This document shows, one piece after another, positions 1-8,924 of a DNA stretch of 51,186 nucleotides. The position numbers were made by a program, and so were the translations under genes. Position 1 is the first letter of the stretch, and each line of letters opens with the position of its first letter. The stretch lies in NCBI GenBank assembly GCA_016865865.1, contig VGOC01000014.1:1-51186 (forward strand), in the 5' to 3' direction. The notes under the pieces are model-generated. The model worked only from the letters and a program-made list of their open reading frames with translations, was not told the origin of the DNA and searched no databases. Source of the DNA: Chloroflexota bacterium (GTDB lineage Bacteria; Chloroflexota; Anaerolineae; Anaerolineales; UBA11858).

Positions 1-85
1 TTTCTTGATGAACAGCCGTCTTTTATCGCCGAAATCCCTTTTATCTGTGTTCATCTGTGGCCGATTTGAGTTTTAAAACACTCTC
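1..85. mobile_element. Family D MITE-like element, right-hand part (copy D1)
   Basis: The first 85 bases match 41633-41717 with about two differences, so this is the right part of a repeat whose complete copy is D2 (41579-41717). The right terminal repeat TTTTAAAACACTCTC ends at 85 and is followed by TAA, compatible with the TTA/TA target duplication seen at D2. The last base of the element falls in the stop codon of the ParA-like gene (85-87, minus strand). The left end lies outside the window. Confidence 0.8.
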
Positions 86-840
86 TAAGTTATAAACCGA
101 TCAGCAACTTTTTTGAACATCCCAGTCAATGGGTCATTGGGATATTCTAAAACGAAAAGTTTCGCGCTCGAAAGAGCAAGCATCTCCTCTGAATGTGGTA
201 TCACGACAACCACCTCGCCTTTGTAGGCTTCTTCGACCTTGGTTCTAACCATCTCTTCGTTGAAGAGTTTTGGAGATTTGTTGACGATCAAAACGATATC
301 TGAGACTTCCAGGTTACGGGCGAGTTTCACCGAAATGCTCGTGCCCTGGTAATCCTGCTGGTCAGGACGCAAGATGATGCCCAACGTATTGGCAAATGCC
401 ATGGATAAGAGGATTTCATCATTCAGCCCCGGGTGCGTATCAATAATCAAAGCATCGAGTTCTAAATCATCTTGGAGTTTTTTGTAACCCTCATCGAGCA
501 GAGTGGCATTGTAGCCGTCACGCAAAACCCGAGCAATATCGCTGGCTTTGATGCTCGAAGGGATCAGGAAAAGCTTCCCCTCGACCGAATCGCCCAATCT
601 ATCAGTCACATCAATAACAGCTTCTTGAATCTCGCATTCTCCCCACAGGTAATTATTCAATGTTTTACCCATGCTTTTTTCATCGAGATCGAAGAGCGCA
701 TGGATGCCCGGAGATTGAATATCCGTGTCCACAATCGCCACCCGCAAACCACGCAATGCTAAAAGCGCCCCAATGTTTGCAGATGTATTGGTCTTCCCCG
801 TCCCCCCTCGGAAGGAGTGCAACATAACCAATTTTGCCAT
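85..840 (-). CDS. ParA/MinD-type P-loop ATPase
   Basis: 251 aa. The N-terminus carries a deviant Walker A motif, RGGTGKTN (residues 11-18), in which the usual first lysine of KGGxGKT is arginine. DTDIQSPG (about 38-45) is the switch/A' segment and LIIDTHPGL (about 130-138) is Walker B, with the Asp-to-Thr change typical of MinD/ParA proteins. The family forms ATP-dependent dimers on membrane or nucleoid and positions partner complexes. No ParB, MinC or DNA site is visible nearby. It is the last gene of a four-gene minus-strand operon, 69 bases after the sensor gene, with an AGGAG ribosome site before the ATG. A role in placing or regulating the sensor or surface proteins of this operon is inference. 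It could also be a MinD-like protein of unknown cargo. Confidence 0.85.
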   Translation of the reverse strand: MAKLVMLHSFRGGTGKTNTSANIGALLALRGLRVAIVDTDIQSPGIHALFDLDEKSMGKTLNNYLWGECEIQEAVIDVTDRLGDSVEGKLFLIPSSIKASDIARVLRDGYNATLLDEGYKKLQDDLELDALIIDTHPGLNDEILLSMAFANTLGIILRPDQQDYQGTSISVKLARNLEVSDIVLIVNKSPKLFNEEMVRTKVEEAYKGEVVVVIPHSEEMLALSSAKLFVLEYPNDPLTGMFKKVADRFIT

Positions 841-909
841 ATCATCTTCTCCTATGATTTTTCCCTGGCGACGACGCCGTCCACCAAGAACCCCAACAGC
901 CCTCTGCGT

Positions 910-2925
910 CTATATATTTGGGGAGCTTCGCGTACGAATCTTCTTCTTCAATGACTTGAAGAACCCACTGTTCGTAATTGTCGAAACTTCCTCATCCACC
1001 CGAGTTTCATCCACCGCGATCTCCATATTCATGATCCTGCGCTCTCGATCTCGAACTTCTTGGGCGTTGCTGATGGCAACTGCGGCCTGGATAGAAATGC
1101 TTTCCAGAATACGTCGGTTATCTTCGTTAAACCCATTTACCTGGTCGCTGATCAATTCGATGGCGCCAACAACCCGATCTCTATTCCTCAACGAAACGCC
1201 AAGGTAGGATTTTGGATCGAAGGCGTTCCACGTTCGCCTGATGGTCAATTTATGGTCTTTGTACGCCTCGACATTCTCAACTAATATGGCACCCCTCTCT
1301 GCAAACAAACGCGGGAAGTAATCCTTCTTGCGGCTGTAGGTGATTTTCGGGACAGTATCATCAACGCTCACAACTCCGGTGTTGGTGACATAGAGCGCGA
1401 GTTCTTTCGTATGATCATCATAGAGACAAATTTCAGCGGCATCGAAGGCGATCACTTTGCCCAGGGAATCGACCACATCACTCAGCGTCTCGGTCAGATC
1501 AACACTGGAACTGATCTTCTGTCCTATCTCGTAGATCGTCTGTAACTCAGCCATGCGCGCTCGCAACGCTAAGACCATGCTGCTGAACACGCGCGCCAGA
1601 TAACCAATTTCATCGCCGAGCGCCGTGACTTCAGAAATATCAGCGGGATCGAAAGGTTGGTCATTTTCGACATCCTGAGCAGCATTGGAAAGACGCCCAA
1701 TGGGTCTGGATAGCGTGCGAGTGACCACAAGGGCTACCAAAATGACAAAAACGGCCAAACCGATCGTCGCCAGTTGGGCTGTTCGAACAAGCGCATTGAT
1801 CTCACTGAGAATAACATCATAGGGAACATCAACGATGACCATAAAGATACTATCTTCTACTGAAACCGGGTTGGTAACTGCGGCATATCCAATGGTATGC
1901 CATTGGCCCGAACAATCCGAGTCCCCCGTTGATGACGCCGTGGACACGTCTGCGGGAAGGCAATATTGAGAATACCCTGACGCGCCGGCAGCCATTTCGG
2001 CCAACATTACATCCGCCAGGGATTGCAGCGCCGGCATGGGTTGAGGCGAGCGAGGGATTTTTTCCTCATCTGTACAAGTATCGGCATTTTCAGGGCAATC
2101 TCCACCCAACATTTTATCGGACAGGACATTTTCGAGGGCTTCTTCTGTAACCGTCCCAAAACTATTGAACAACCACTCAGAGTCCGGATCAGAATGGGCC
2201 ATCACGATGCCGTACTCATTGATCAAGTAGATCTCGATTGCCGAAAGCTCTTCTGCAGAGAGGCCTTCTTTGGGAGATAGCAACGAGCTGGCCAAAATGT
2301 CCGTAACATAATCCCCCTTGATCTTGGTAGATACGACGCCAATGACATCACCGCCATCTTTACTGTAAACAGGCGCTGAACCGAAGATGCCGGGCGTATT
2401 GGCTGCCGTACCGATCAAAATTCCCGATAGATACCTATTCCCTTGGATTGCTTGCTGGAAGTAATGGCGAAAGGACCAACCTGTACCAATCAGGTTCTTT
2501 TTGCTATGCGCAAGGACGTAGCCCTCGGAATCGAATACGCTGACCAACTCCACGGTGCTGTTAGATTGCAGCGTGTTATCAATCGTATAGTTGACAGCAT
2601 CCAGAACTTCATCTTCGACAGAGTCGTTCGCGGCTTGCGAAATCAAGGTTATCACACTTCGATCTCGGGCGACCATGCTGATGATATTGTGATTATCTCC
2701 CAGCAACTGCTCGATCCGTTGGGCTATGCTATGAGCCAGATGGGCGACATTGGCTTCTTCTTGCTTGATAAGCACATCTCTGGTTACCTGACCACCGAAG
2801 AAAGTGACAGCCAATAAAGGCGCAATGGCCAAAACGAGCAGGACAACCATAAATTTCGTGAAAATTCGCCAGTTACGGAATTTTATCTTTTCCCAAAAAC
2901 TCAAAGGCATTTTGGTTGGAATCAT
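910..2925 (-). CDS. Membrane sensor, Cache-HAMP-GAF, no output domain
   Basis: 671 aa. TM1 is at about residues 25-45. A long extracytoplasmic double-Cache-like region spans about 47-380, with FDSEGYVLAHS and INEYGIVMAHS repeated as the two PAS-like subdomains. TM2 is at about 385-403, HAMP at about 402-457 (LSRPIGRLSNAAQ) and GAF at about 475-625. The protein ends after a short basic tail and has no histidine kinase, cyclase or methyl-accepting domain. Such proteins sense a small ligand outside and must pass the signal to a partner; the co-operonic ParA-like ATPase is the obvious candidate (inference). The ATG at 2925 has GAGG just upstream, overlapping the end of the preceding gene, so translation is likely coupled. 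Confidence 0.88.
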   Translation of the reverse strand: MIPTKMPLSFWEKIKFRNWRIFTKFMVVLLVLAIAPLLAVTFFGGQVTRDVLIKQEEANVAHLAHSIAQRIEQLLGDNHNIISMVARDRSVITLISQAANDSVEDEVLDAVNYTIDNTLQSNSTVELVSVFDSEGYVLAHSKKNLIGTGWSFRHYFQQAIQGNRYLSGILIGTAANTPGIFGSAPVYSKDGGDVIGVVSTKIKGDYVTDILASSLLSPKEGLSAEELSAIEIYLINEYGIVMAHSDPDSEWLFNSFGTVTEEALENVLSDKMLGGDCPENADTCTDEEKIPRSPQPMPALQSLADVMLAEMAAGASGYSQYCLPADVSTASSTGDSDCSGQWHTIGYAAVTNPVSVEDSIFMVIVDVPYDVILSEINALVRTAQLATIGLAVFVILVALVVTRTLSRPIGRLSNAAQDVENDQPFDPADISEVTALGDEIGYLARVFSSMVLALRARMAELQTIYEIGQKISSSVDLTETLSDVVDSLGKVIAFDAAEICLYDDHTKELALYVTNTGVVSVDDTVPKITYSRKKDYFPRLFAERGAILVENVEAYKDHKLTIRRTWNAFDPKSYLGVSLRNRDRVVGAIELISDQVNGFNEDNRRILESISIQAAVAISNAQEVRDRERRIMNMEIAVDETRVDEEVSTITNSGFFKSLKKKIRTRSSPNI

Positions 2926-2927
2926 AG

Positions 2928-3887
2928 TTATTTCCTCTTTTGCACCATTTCATCAGCGCGAGAGTCGCTTGCTTGATAGAAAAGCGTTGGAGAAGGCTCG
3001 ATCTTGATATCCAAATCCGCCTCCGTAGCCCGGATAAATTCCCGATGAATCTGGAGGGCGCGGCTTCGGGCTATTCGGTCGAGATAGATAGGAGAAAGAT
3101 AGCTACAGATGACATCATCCGGTTTAGAAAAATAGGTGATGCCGGCAGATTGATTCACTTTCTCATAGTAACTTGCATGGTTACGATTAAAGAAGTCTGG
3201 CTGGGGTAAGGAGAAGATTTTTTTTCTTTCAGCTTCCAACAAAGGTAAAGGCTGCCAGCCCGACACTATAGCAGGCGAAAAGGGTCGCTCTAAACGCCTG
3301 AATAGTCGTTCTCCAATCACGGTGGGGTCATTATCTCGCCATACATCGTACGCGAGTGTGGTAGTTCGGACGCCAGCGGAGATAGCAAACTGCTTTGTCT
3401 CATCAATAGATTCATAACATAGCAAACAAGTATCAACCAGGTTTTCACGCGTCTCGAATTGAGAAAATTGCTCGATCCACGAGGTAGCGGTTGCGTATGG
3501 ATCGCGGGTAAGTACGAGTAAGTGAAGCTTTTCCTCAGGGACTCCCACTAGCAGAAATATTTTGACCGGGTTGAACAGGGATTCATCTCTAAGGAAAGGC
3601 CCCAAGGTTTCTTTGACGAACACGGATCCGTCGCCGTTGATCCCGAACCGCGGTTGATGGTTGTGCAAACAACTTCTCAATACCGCCTTGAGTGGCTGGC
3701 TCCACGCCTGAAAATCTGATTGGGCAAATACCTGTAAATAAAAAGTGGTTCCACTTCGACAGGGGCCGGCAGCGACCACAATATCAGGATACGGTTTTTC
3801 GATGTCAATACGCGCCGCGATATATTCATCGGTTACGAAACGATCGGGTTGGAAGAACACTTCGATGGGTCCTCTACATGAGCGCAA
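2928..3887 (-). CDS. Sulfotransferase-like protein
   Basis: About 319 aa. The segment VVAAGPCRSGTTFYLQ (about residues 37-52) is the 5'-phosphosulfate loop of PAPS-dependent sulfotransferases (GxxRSGTT), and LLVLTRDPYATATSWIEQF (about 123-141) fits the 3'-phosphate-binding RDP/S motif. The family moves sulfate from PAPS to a hydroxyl or amine of a sugar, lipid or protein; the substrate here is unknown. It sits between the peptidase/SH3 gene and the sensor with gaps of 2 bases on both sides. The start is uncertain: the frame opens with TTG at 3887 directly after the upstream stop, while a GTG at 3860 has AGAGGA about 9 bases before it and may be the real start. Confidence 0.72.
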   Translation of the reverse strand: MRSCRGPIEVFFQPDRFVTDEYIAARIDIEKPYPDIVVAAGPCRSGTTFYLQVFAQSDFQAWSQPLKAVLRSCLHNHQPRFGINGDGSVFVKETLGPFLRDESLFNPVKIFLLVGVPEEKLHLLVLTRDPYATATSWIEQFSQFETRENLVDTCLLCYESIDETKQFAISAGVRTTTLAYDVWRDNDPTVIGERLFRRLERPFSPAIVSGWQPLPLLEAERKKIFSLPQPDFFNRNHASYYEKVNQSAGITYFSKPDDVICSYLSPIYLDRIARSRALQIHREFIRATEADLDIKIEPSPTLFYQASDSRADEMVQKRK

Positions 3888-3889
3888 GC

Positions 3890-5257
3890 CTATCGTCTAA
3901 CAACATACCATGCCGCTACATACCCTTCCTCTTCCTCGATATCGCGCACCCGAATCCACTGGTCTTGAACGCCGATCTTGCTCTCATCAGTATCATCCAA
4001 TACCAACAATTCGGAAGCATTTGGCATGCGTTTGATCAAAGTTTCTGGCGCAACGCGCGGCTCCTTACGTAAGGCCACGTCAACGGTGGTTGTTCGCAGA
4101 ATAATATTATCATCTGCGGTGGGTTTGGCGCTCTTCTGTTGCTGGCGCACGCCCAGCGCAGGTTCCCCGCCTTTGGTAACGTACCCCGCTGCCACATAGC
4201 CTACTTTGCCGGTCACATCCTTCACTTTCAACCACTGGCCTTGCACACCGATCTTTTTCAGCGCCGCCTCCTGAGGCTCCTGCACGATCAAAGAGGAACC
4301 CACAGGCAACCGTTTGATCATGGTGTGCGGGGCGACCTGAGTCGCCGTGCGGAGAGCCAGGCCGTCGGTTGTCGGGCGCACGATCAAACTCGTATCGCCT
4401 GTCTTGGGAGCGGTGGCTTTCTCTTCCTCTTCCTCGATGGAATTGGATGAATACCAGGCAGCCACATATCCTTGGTCCCCGTTAGGCGCCTGAACATACA
4501 GCCATTCATTCGTCACACCGACCTTAGCCTGAGCGGTTGGTTCCAACGAGATCAACTCGACGTGCAGCGGTAAGCGATCCATCAAACCGCCAGCAATAGA
4601 GGGAGACGCCCGGAAGGCAAGGCCATCGGCAGTTCCATAGACTTTGAAGGTGTTCGCTGGCACAGGTATCTTTTCGGGTTTCGTCACTGGCGCGGCAGCG
4701 GCCGCAGTAGCTCCACTACTCGGAGTTCCTTCGAACCACACTATCCCGGTGATCGCTTGAGCGGGATCATTGCCCATATGCTTGTAACGATCCGTCAGAT
4801 ATAGTTTTTTGTCTGGAGCATCCCCTCGATACATATAGGGGTCTTTCATCAGGTAGCGATCGCCTTCTTTGCTATAGATCACCACCCAGTGCGTCTGTAA
4901 CCCCGCCTTGGGCGACCAGTCAACCTGCACGATCACCGGCATTCCGGCTGCTAATGCAGCATCTATCTGCGCCAGAGGCGCCGGATTGTTCTCGCAAGGC
5001 TGAAAACCCTTGAACACAATGCCAGAGACAACGTTGGGCATCACTGCGGGAATCACTAACGCGCCCTGGAATCCCCCAGCATTCATGAGTTTCCTCATCA
5101 GGGAATCAGGCATCTCGTTGGCGCCAAAACCGTTGGCAACCATGGTCATCGAGGTCAATAGACAACCCCATGTGCCGATGGTCTCCTTGTTCTGATGTCC
5201 AAGAGGCACGTCCTTCCATTTCGGATCATTTTGATAAAGAGCTTGAGTTTCGAACAC
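3890..5257 (-). CDS. C39-like cysteine peptidase with three SH3 repeats
   Basis: 455 aa from a GTG start at 5257, chosen because a perfect AAGGAGGT (5263-5270) lies 5 bases upstream. A longer frame running back to 5353 merely reads through repeat element A1. Residues 1-180 match the C39_2 peptidase-like family: Cys32 in TIGTWGCLLTSMT, His123 in QTHWVVIY and Asp139 in MKDP form a plausible catalytic triad. Three bacterial SH3-like repeats follow (about 203-270, 290-362, 385-453), each ending in a GYVAAWY/GYV type strand; they normally bind cell-wall or surface ligands. No signal peptide is visible although such proteins usually act outside, which is odd. First gene of the four-gene operon, so it probably sets the theme: a surface or envelope process with a sensor and a ParA-type ATPase (inference). 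Confidence 0.82.
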   Translation of the reverse strand: MFETQALYQNDPKWKDVPLGHQNKETIGTWGCLLTSMTMVANGFGANEMPDSLMRKLMNAGGFQGALVIPAVMPNVVSGIVFKGFQPCENNPAPLAQIDAALAAGMPVIVQVDWSPKAGLQTHWVVIYSKEGDRYLMKDPYMYRGDAPDKKLYLTDRYKHMGNDPAQAITGIVWFEGTPSSGATAAAAAPVTKPEKIPVPANTFKVYGTADGLAFRASPSIAGGLMDRLPLHVELISLEPTAQAKVGVTNEWLYVQAPNGDQGYVAAWYSSNSIEEEEEKATAPKTGDTSLIVRPTTDGLALRTATQVAPHTMIKRLPVGSSLIVQEPQEAALKKIGVQGQWLKVKDVTGKVGYVAAGYVTKGGEPALGVRQQQKSAKPTADDNIILRTTTVDVALRKEPRVAPETLIKRMPNASELLVLDDTDESKIGVQDQWIRVRDIEEEEGYVAAWYVVRR

Positions 5258-5284
5258 GAGCGACCTCCTTGATTTGGGTTTAGC

Positions 5285-5397
5285 CTCATGACGTACACAA
5301 ATGAGGGGGCGGGGCGGCATATATGGGGGTGCGTGCTGCGCACGCACCCCCATATATGCCGCCCGAATCCTCTACTCGAAGTTTTTTCAGCAGACTC
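5285..5397. mobile_element. Family A MITE, copy A1 (left arm degraded)
   Basis: The core 5312-5364 is a near-perfect palindrome built on GGCATATATGGGGGTGCG and its complement. The right terminal repeat GTTTTTTCAGCAGACTC (5381-5397) matches the other A copies; the left terminal repeat is not recognisable, so no target duplication can be read. It lies between the promoter at 5414-5443 and the ribosome site at 5263-5270 of the C39/SH3 operon, so its hairpin would be in the 5' leader of that mRNA. Confidence 0.85.
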
Positions 5398-5413
5398 ATA
5401 CCATAGTACTATC

Positions 5414-5443
5414 ATTATAACATCACATCGGATGACGGGGCAA
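5414..5443 (-). promoter_or_regulatory. Probable sigma70-type promoter of the C39/SH3-sensor-ParA operon
   Basis: On the minus strand TTGCCC (5443-5438) and TATAAT (5419-5414) are 18 bases apart. Transcription would start near 5407 and give a leader of about 150 nt that contains element A1. Confidence 0.55.
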
Positions 5444-5515
5444 GATAATTTTACGACTATCTACCCAATTATATAGGCTGCAGCTCAGCGATGAGGCGGA
5501 TTCACCTGACAACAA

Positions 5516-5542
5516 ATAGAGCAGGCTTTTGGCCTGCTCTAT
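5516..5542 (-). terminator. Terminator of the acd-etfBA operon
   Basis: An 11-bp perfect stem (ATAGAGCAGGC / GCCTGCTCTAT) with a 5-base loop lies just after the stop of etfA. On the minus strand it runs into TATTTGT. Confidence 0.7.
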
Positions 5543-5572
5543 CGAGATCACCTGTACTGTGTCCGGATGTTA

Positions 5573-6616
5573 TTACTTCCCCAGCCGTTCTCTCAACGCC
5601 ACTGTCAGGTGAGGAAGGATATCGAACAAATCCCCCACCACTCCAAAGCGGGCCAACTTGAAAACCGGCGCATCAGGGTCTTTGTTGATTGCCACAATCA
5701 CTTTACTGGTGCGCATACCCGCCAGGTGCTGGATCGCGCCGGAGATCCCACAGGCGACATACAGATCGGGAGAGACCACCTTTCCGGTCTGTCCAACCTG
5801 ATGCGAGTAAGGCACATAGCCAGCATCCACCGCGGCGCGGCTGGCCCCAACGGCGGCCCCGAGCGCTTCGGCTAAACCGCCGACCAATTCGAAGCCTTTT
5901 CTAGCCCGCCAGACCTCTTTCTCGCCGTCGCTCAGATCAGCCGGAGGCTCCAGCTTGGGATTATTGGAAACTCCGCGCCCGCCGGAGACGATCACCGCCG
6001 CGTCAGTCAGACTGACGCCGACCTCAGAGGTAGTGTAATCCACCACCTTGACGGTGATATCCGCTTCGGCCATGGCCGCCTCGACTTTGGTCAATACCCC
6101 AGCGCGAGACTCATCAGCCTCGGGTTTGGCAAAGGCTCTGCCCCGCAGGGTGACGATCTGCGGTTTAGCGCTGCACTGCACCTTTGCCAGCAGTTTTCCG
6201 GCATAGATAGGACGGGTCGCTAAAACCCTGCCGTCCTGCACTTCGAGGGCAATTACATCCACCAGGACGCCAGAGTTCAGATCCACCGCGCTCATGCCGG
6301 CCAGCTCGCGGCCGCGCGTGGTGGTGGGGAACAAGATGATTTCAGGGACGCGCCCAGCGGCCAATTTGGCGATCAACGCCGTGTATGGTTCGGAGCGGTA
6401 ATCTGCCAGAGTGGCGTCATCGGCAAGCAGAACTTCGCCGGCGCCATAATGAAAAGCCTGCCGGGCGACGCCTTCCACACCCTGACCGAAAACCAGCGCA
6501 GTGACCCCGCCTCCCAGCGTTTCAGCCAGGGAGAGGCCAACGCCGATCCCTTCCCAAGAAGAGGGCAGCGCCTGGCCTTCGAATTGATCAATATAAACCC
6601 AAATTTTGTTCGTCAT
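5573..6616 (-). CDS. etfA: Electron transfer flavoprotein, alpha subunit
   Basis: 347 aa from the ATG at 6616, which overlaps the stop of etfB as TGATG; a longer upstream frame is only antisense-like read-through. The N-terminal domain (about 1-190) has the ETF alpha fold, and the C-terminal FAD-binding domain is clear: VSGGRGV (about 221), the SRAAVDAGY, VGQTGKVVSPDLYVACGISGAIQH segment and INKDPDAPVF. The protein pairs with EtfB to carry electrons from acyl-CoA dehydrogenases to the respiratory chain (ETF:quinone oxidoreductase or similar, not in this window). It is the last gene of acd-etfB-etfA. Confidence 0.97.
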   Translation of the reverse strand: MTNKIWVYIDQFEGQALPSSWEGIGVGLSLAETLGGGVTALVFGQGVEGVARQAFHYGAGEVLLADDATLADYRSEPYTALIAKLAAGRVPEIILFPTTTRGRELAGMSAVDLNSGVLVDVIALEVQDGRVLATRPIYAGKLLAKVQCSAKPQIVTLRGRAFAKPEADESRAGVLTKVEAAMAEADITVKVVDYTTSEVGVSLTDAAVIVSGGRGVSNNPKLEPPADLSDGEKEVWRARKGFELVGGLAEALGAAVGASRAAVDAGYVPYSHQVGQTGKVVSPDLYVACGISGAIQHLAGMRTSKVIVAINKDPDAPVFKLARFGVVGDLFDILPHLTVALRERLGK

Positions 6617-7389
6617 CAGAGCACCTTCTCCGCCATGATCTTGTCGGCCAGTTTTGCAGCGATATCCTGTGGACTGTCGCCAGCGATGATTTCCGTCGTG
6701 ACCTCGCGCCTGGGTGGATTCATCATCTCTGGCCAGGAGATCACCGGAGCAGGCGCTTCGATGCCCAACTGACCCAGATCCCAAATCGGGATTTCCGCCC
6801 GGGCCGCCTTGCGAATACCCATGAAAGAGGGATAGCGCGGCTCGCCATAATCCTTGGTCACGCTGACCACCACGGGCAGCTTACTCTCGACGACCTGGCG
6901 GCCTTCTTCGATAGCCCGCTCGACCTTGATCGCCTCTGCGCTCAATACGGAGATGGCTGAAACCAATGTCAGGGCAGGCCAGCCCAGTATCCGGGCCACC
7001 ATCCCCGGCAGGGTGCCGGTGTCGCTGTCCACAGCCTGCTTGCCAAAGAAGGCCAGGTCAACATCGCCGACATTTCGGATGGCCGCAGCCAGAACCCTTG
7101 CAGCAGCGACGTTATCCGAGCTGCCCAGAGCGGGATCCGATACCAAAATAGCTTCATTGCAGCCCATGGCCAGGGCGTGTTTCAAGGCTTCGGTCTCGTT
7201 TTCTTTCCCCATGCTAATGACTGTTACGCTTCCGCCATGATCGCCAGCCTTTTGCAAAGCCGCCTCCACGGCGTACTCGTCCCAGGGGTTGATCACCAGG
7301 GGAGCGTCCCCCCAAGATACTTGCCCGTTTTCCACGACAACTTGCGCAGCAGTATCGGGCACTTGCTTGACACAAACTACGATTTTCAA
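6616..7389 (-). CDS. etfB: Electron transfer flavoprotein, beta subunit
   Basis: 257 aa. It begins MKIVVCVKQVPDTAAQV and has INPWDEYAVEAAL, FGKQAVDSDTGTLPGMVARILGWP and the adenine-nucleotide (AMP) site region typical of EtfB. It forms the heterodimer with EtfA, whose start codon overlaps its stop. The gene lies 165 bases downstream of acd. The gap carries simple oligonucleotide repeats of the TGACACATGACACGTGATACC kind, but no strong terminator, so co-transcription is likely. Confidence 0.97.
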   Translation of the reverse strand: MKIVVCVKQVPDTAAQVVVENGQVSWGDAPLVINPWDEYAVEAALQKAGDHGGSVTVISMGKENETEALKHALAMGCNEAILVSDPALGSSDNVAAARVLAAAIRNVGDVDLAFFGKQAVDSDTGTLPGMVARILGWPALTLVSAISVLSAEAIKVERAIEEGRQVVESKLPVVVSVTKDYGEPRYPSFMGIRKAARAEIPIWDLGQLGIEAPAPVISWPEMMNPPRREVTTEIIAGDSPQDIAAKLADKIMAEKVL

Positions 7390-7554
7390 AGTTACCTCCT
7401 CGTGGTACGAGATTGGAGATTGAAACAGGTATCACAGAGATCTTTATATCCAGGGATTGGTTATTGGAGAGTAAGTATTAGGAACCTGATCCCTGACACA
7501 TGACACGTGATACCTATATCATATCCCGCCAATACTGCTAAGTGTGACTTATCA

Positions 7555-8766
7555 CTACTCCGCCTGCCACTCGTCAGGATCATACGCAGGCATCTCCCTA
7601 CGCAAGGGTTTATCGCGCCTTCTACCCAGGGCGTAGCTGGCCTGGATCAGGTGTTGGATTTCGTTGCTGCCCTCGTAGATCACCGCGCCGCGGGCGTTGC
7701 GCATGTAGCGTTCGACATCGTACTCGTCGCTGAAGCCGTAAGCGCCATGGATTTGAATGGCCTCATTAGCCGCTTCGAAGGATTTCTCCGTGGCAAACCA
7801 TTTGGCCGCCGAGGTTTCGCGGGTGTTGCGGATGCCCTTGTTCTTCAACCAGCCAGCTTTCAGGTATAACAATCTGGCGACGTCATATTCCAGAGCCATG
7901 CGGGCGATCTTGGCCTGGATCAGTTGGTATTCGGCAATGGGCTTCCCGAAAGCCCTGCGCTCGTTGGCGTAGGCCACGCTGGCCTCCAAAGCGGCGCGGA
8001 TCAATCCGGCAGCGCCAGCAGCCACGGTGTAACGACCGCTATCGAACGCCGACATGGTCACCTTGAAGCCCTCTCCCTCGTCACCGATCATGTTGGCCGC
8101 GGGAACGCGCACATCTCGAAGGTTGATCCAGCCTGTGGACCCGGCACGCACGCCCAACTTGCCATGAATATCCCCTACGGTCACGCCAGGACTCTTCAGG
8201 TCAACAATAAAGCTGGTCAGACCCTGATGGGGTTGCCCGGCGTCAGGAATCGTCCGAACGGTCAGCACGGCGTAATCAGCCTTGGTGGCCAGGGAAATCC
8301 ACATCTTCTCGCCATTCAAGATGAAAGCATCGCCGTCGCGCTTGCCGGCGGCCTGGATATTGCCGAAATCCGACCCGGCCCCCGGCTCGGTAAATGCGCC
8401 CGCACCGATCTTCTCCCCACGCGCCAGCGGGACGAGGAACTTTTGCTTCTGTTCCTCCGTGCCCCATTGCAAGATCGTCATGCTGCACAGGCCGGTATGC
8501 ACCGACATCACCACCCGCAGGGTAGTATCCACAGCCTCCAACTCCTCACAGGCCAGGCCCAGGGAGAGGTAATCCATGCCCTGCCCGCCGTATTTCACCG
8601 GGATGCAAATCCCCAGGATGCCCAGCTCAGCCATGCGCGGCAGCACGAAAGGCGCCATCTCCTGCAACCGGTCGTACCCCTTGATCACCGGGGCGACTTC
8701 CTTTTGCGAAAAATCGCGCACCATCTTCTGCGCCATACGATGCTCGTCAGTCAAAGCGAAATCCAT
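7555..8766 (-). CDS. Acyl-CoA dehydrogenase
   Basis: 403 aa, the usual length. The features are GAFTEPGAGSDFGNIQA (FAD/substrate), MWISLATKADYAVL, the helical C-terminal domain with RRAFGKPIAEYQLIQ, and IYEGSNEIQ near residue 372 that supplies the catalytic glutamate of short- to medium-chain enzymes. It introduces the trans-2,3 double bond into an acyl-CoA and passes electrons to ETF, encoded by the next two genes. The chain length or branched substrate cannot be told from the sequence. The ATG at 8766 has CAGGAG about 9 bases upstream. Its leader is interrupted by element B1. Confidence 0.95.
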   Translation of the reverse strand: MDFALTDEHRMAQKMVRDFSQKEVAPVIKGYDRLQEMAPFVLPRMAELGILGICIPVKYGGQGMDYLSLGLACEELEAVDTTLRVVMSVHTGLCSMTILQWGTEEQKQKFLVPLARGEKIGAGAFTEPGAGSDFGNIQAAGKRDGDAFILNGEKMWISLATKADYAVLTVRTIPDAGQPHQGLTSFIVDLKSPGVTVGDIHGKLGVRAGSTGWINLRDVRVPAANMIGDEGEGFKVTMSAFDSGRYTVAAGAAGLIRAALEASVAYANERRAFGKPIAEYQLIQAKIARMALEYDVARLLYLKAGWLKNKGIRNTRETSAAKWFATEKSFEAANEAIQIHGAYGFSDEYDVERYMRNARGAVIYEGSNEIQHLIQASYALGRRRDKPLRREMPAYDPDEWQAE

Positions 8767-8803
8767 GATCGAAATCTCCTGTTCGAATAGAGTGTGGATA
8801 TTA

Positions 8804-8920
8804 GTAACTGCTCAGCCATCGAACGGATTAGCCCGAAAAAAGGGTGTGCGAACGCAAAGCGGCTGCGCCCCCTTCGCACACCCTTTTTTCGGGAACTTCC
8901 CCGTTTGGCTGAGTAGTTAC
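8804..8920. mobile_element. Family B MITE, copy B1, with 8-bp target duplication
   Basis: 117 bp with terminal repeats GTAACTGCTCAGCC and (complement) GTAACTACTCAGCC. It is flanked by the exact 8-bp duplication GGATATTA (8796-8803 and 8921-8928). The inner part 8832-8893 is a long hairpin whose arms contain AAAAAAGGGTGTGCG and its complement, so it looks like an intrinsic terminator on both strands. No coding capacity. The GTAA ends and 8-bp duplication recall IS66-family elements (inference). Confidence 0.93.
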
Positions 8921-8924
8921 GGAT

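Noticed and set aside
5155..5415. Small proteins starting MGVRAQHAPPYMPP or similar within family A elements
   Set aside because: The same peptide appears at every A copy because the palindrome is open in several frames; there is no ribosome site or conserved full-length product.
7924..8790. 288-codon plus-strand frame opposite the acyl-CoA dehydrogenase gene
   Set aside because: It is fully antisense to a clear, complete gene, has no recognisable domain and arises from codon bias.
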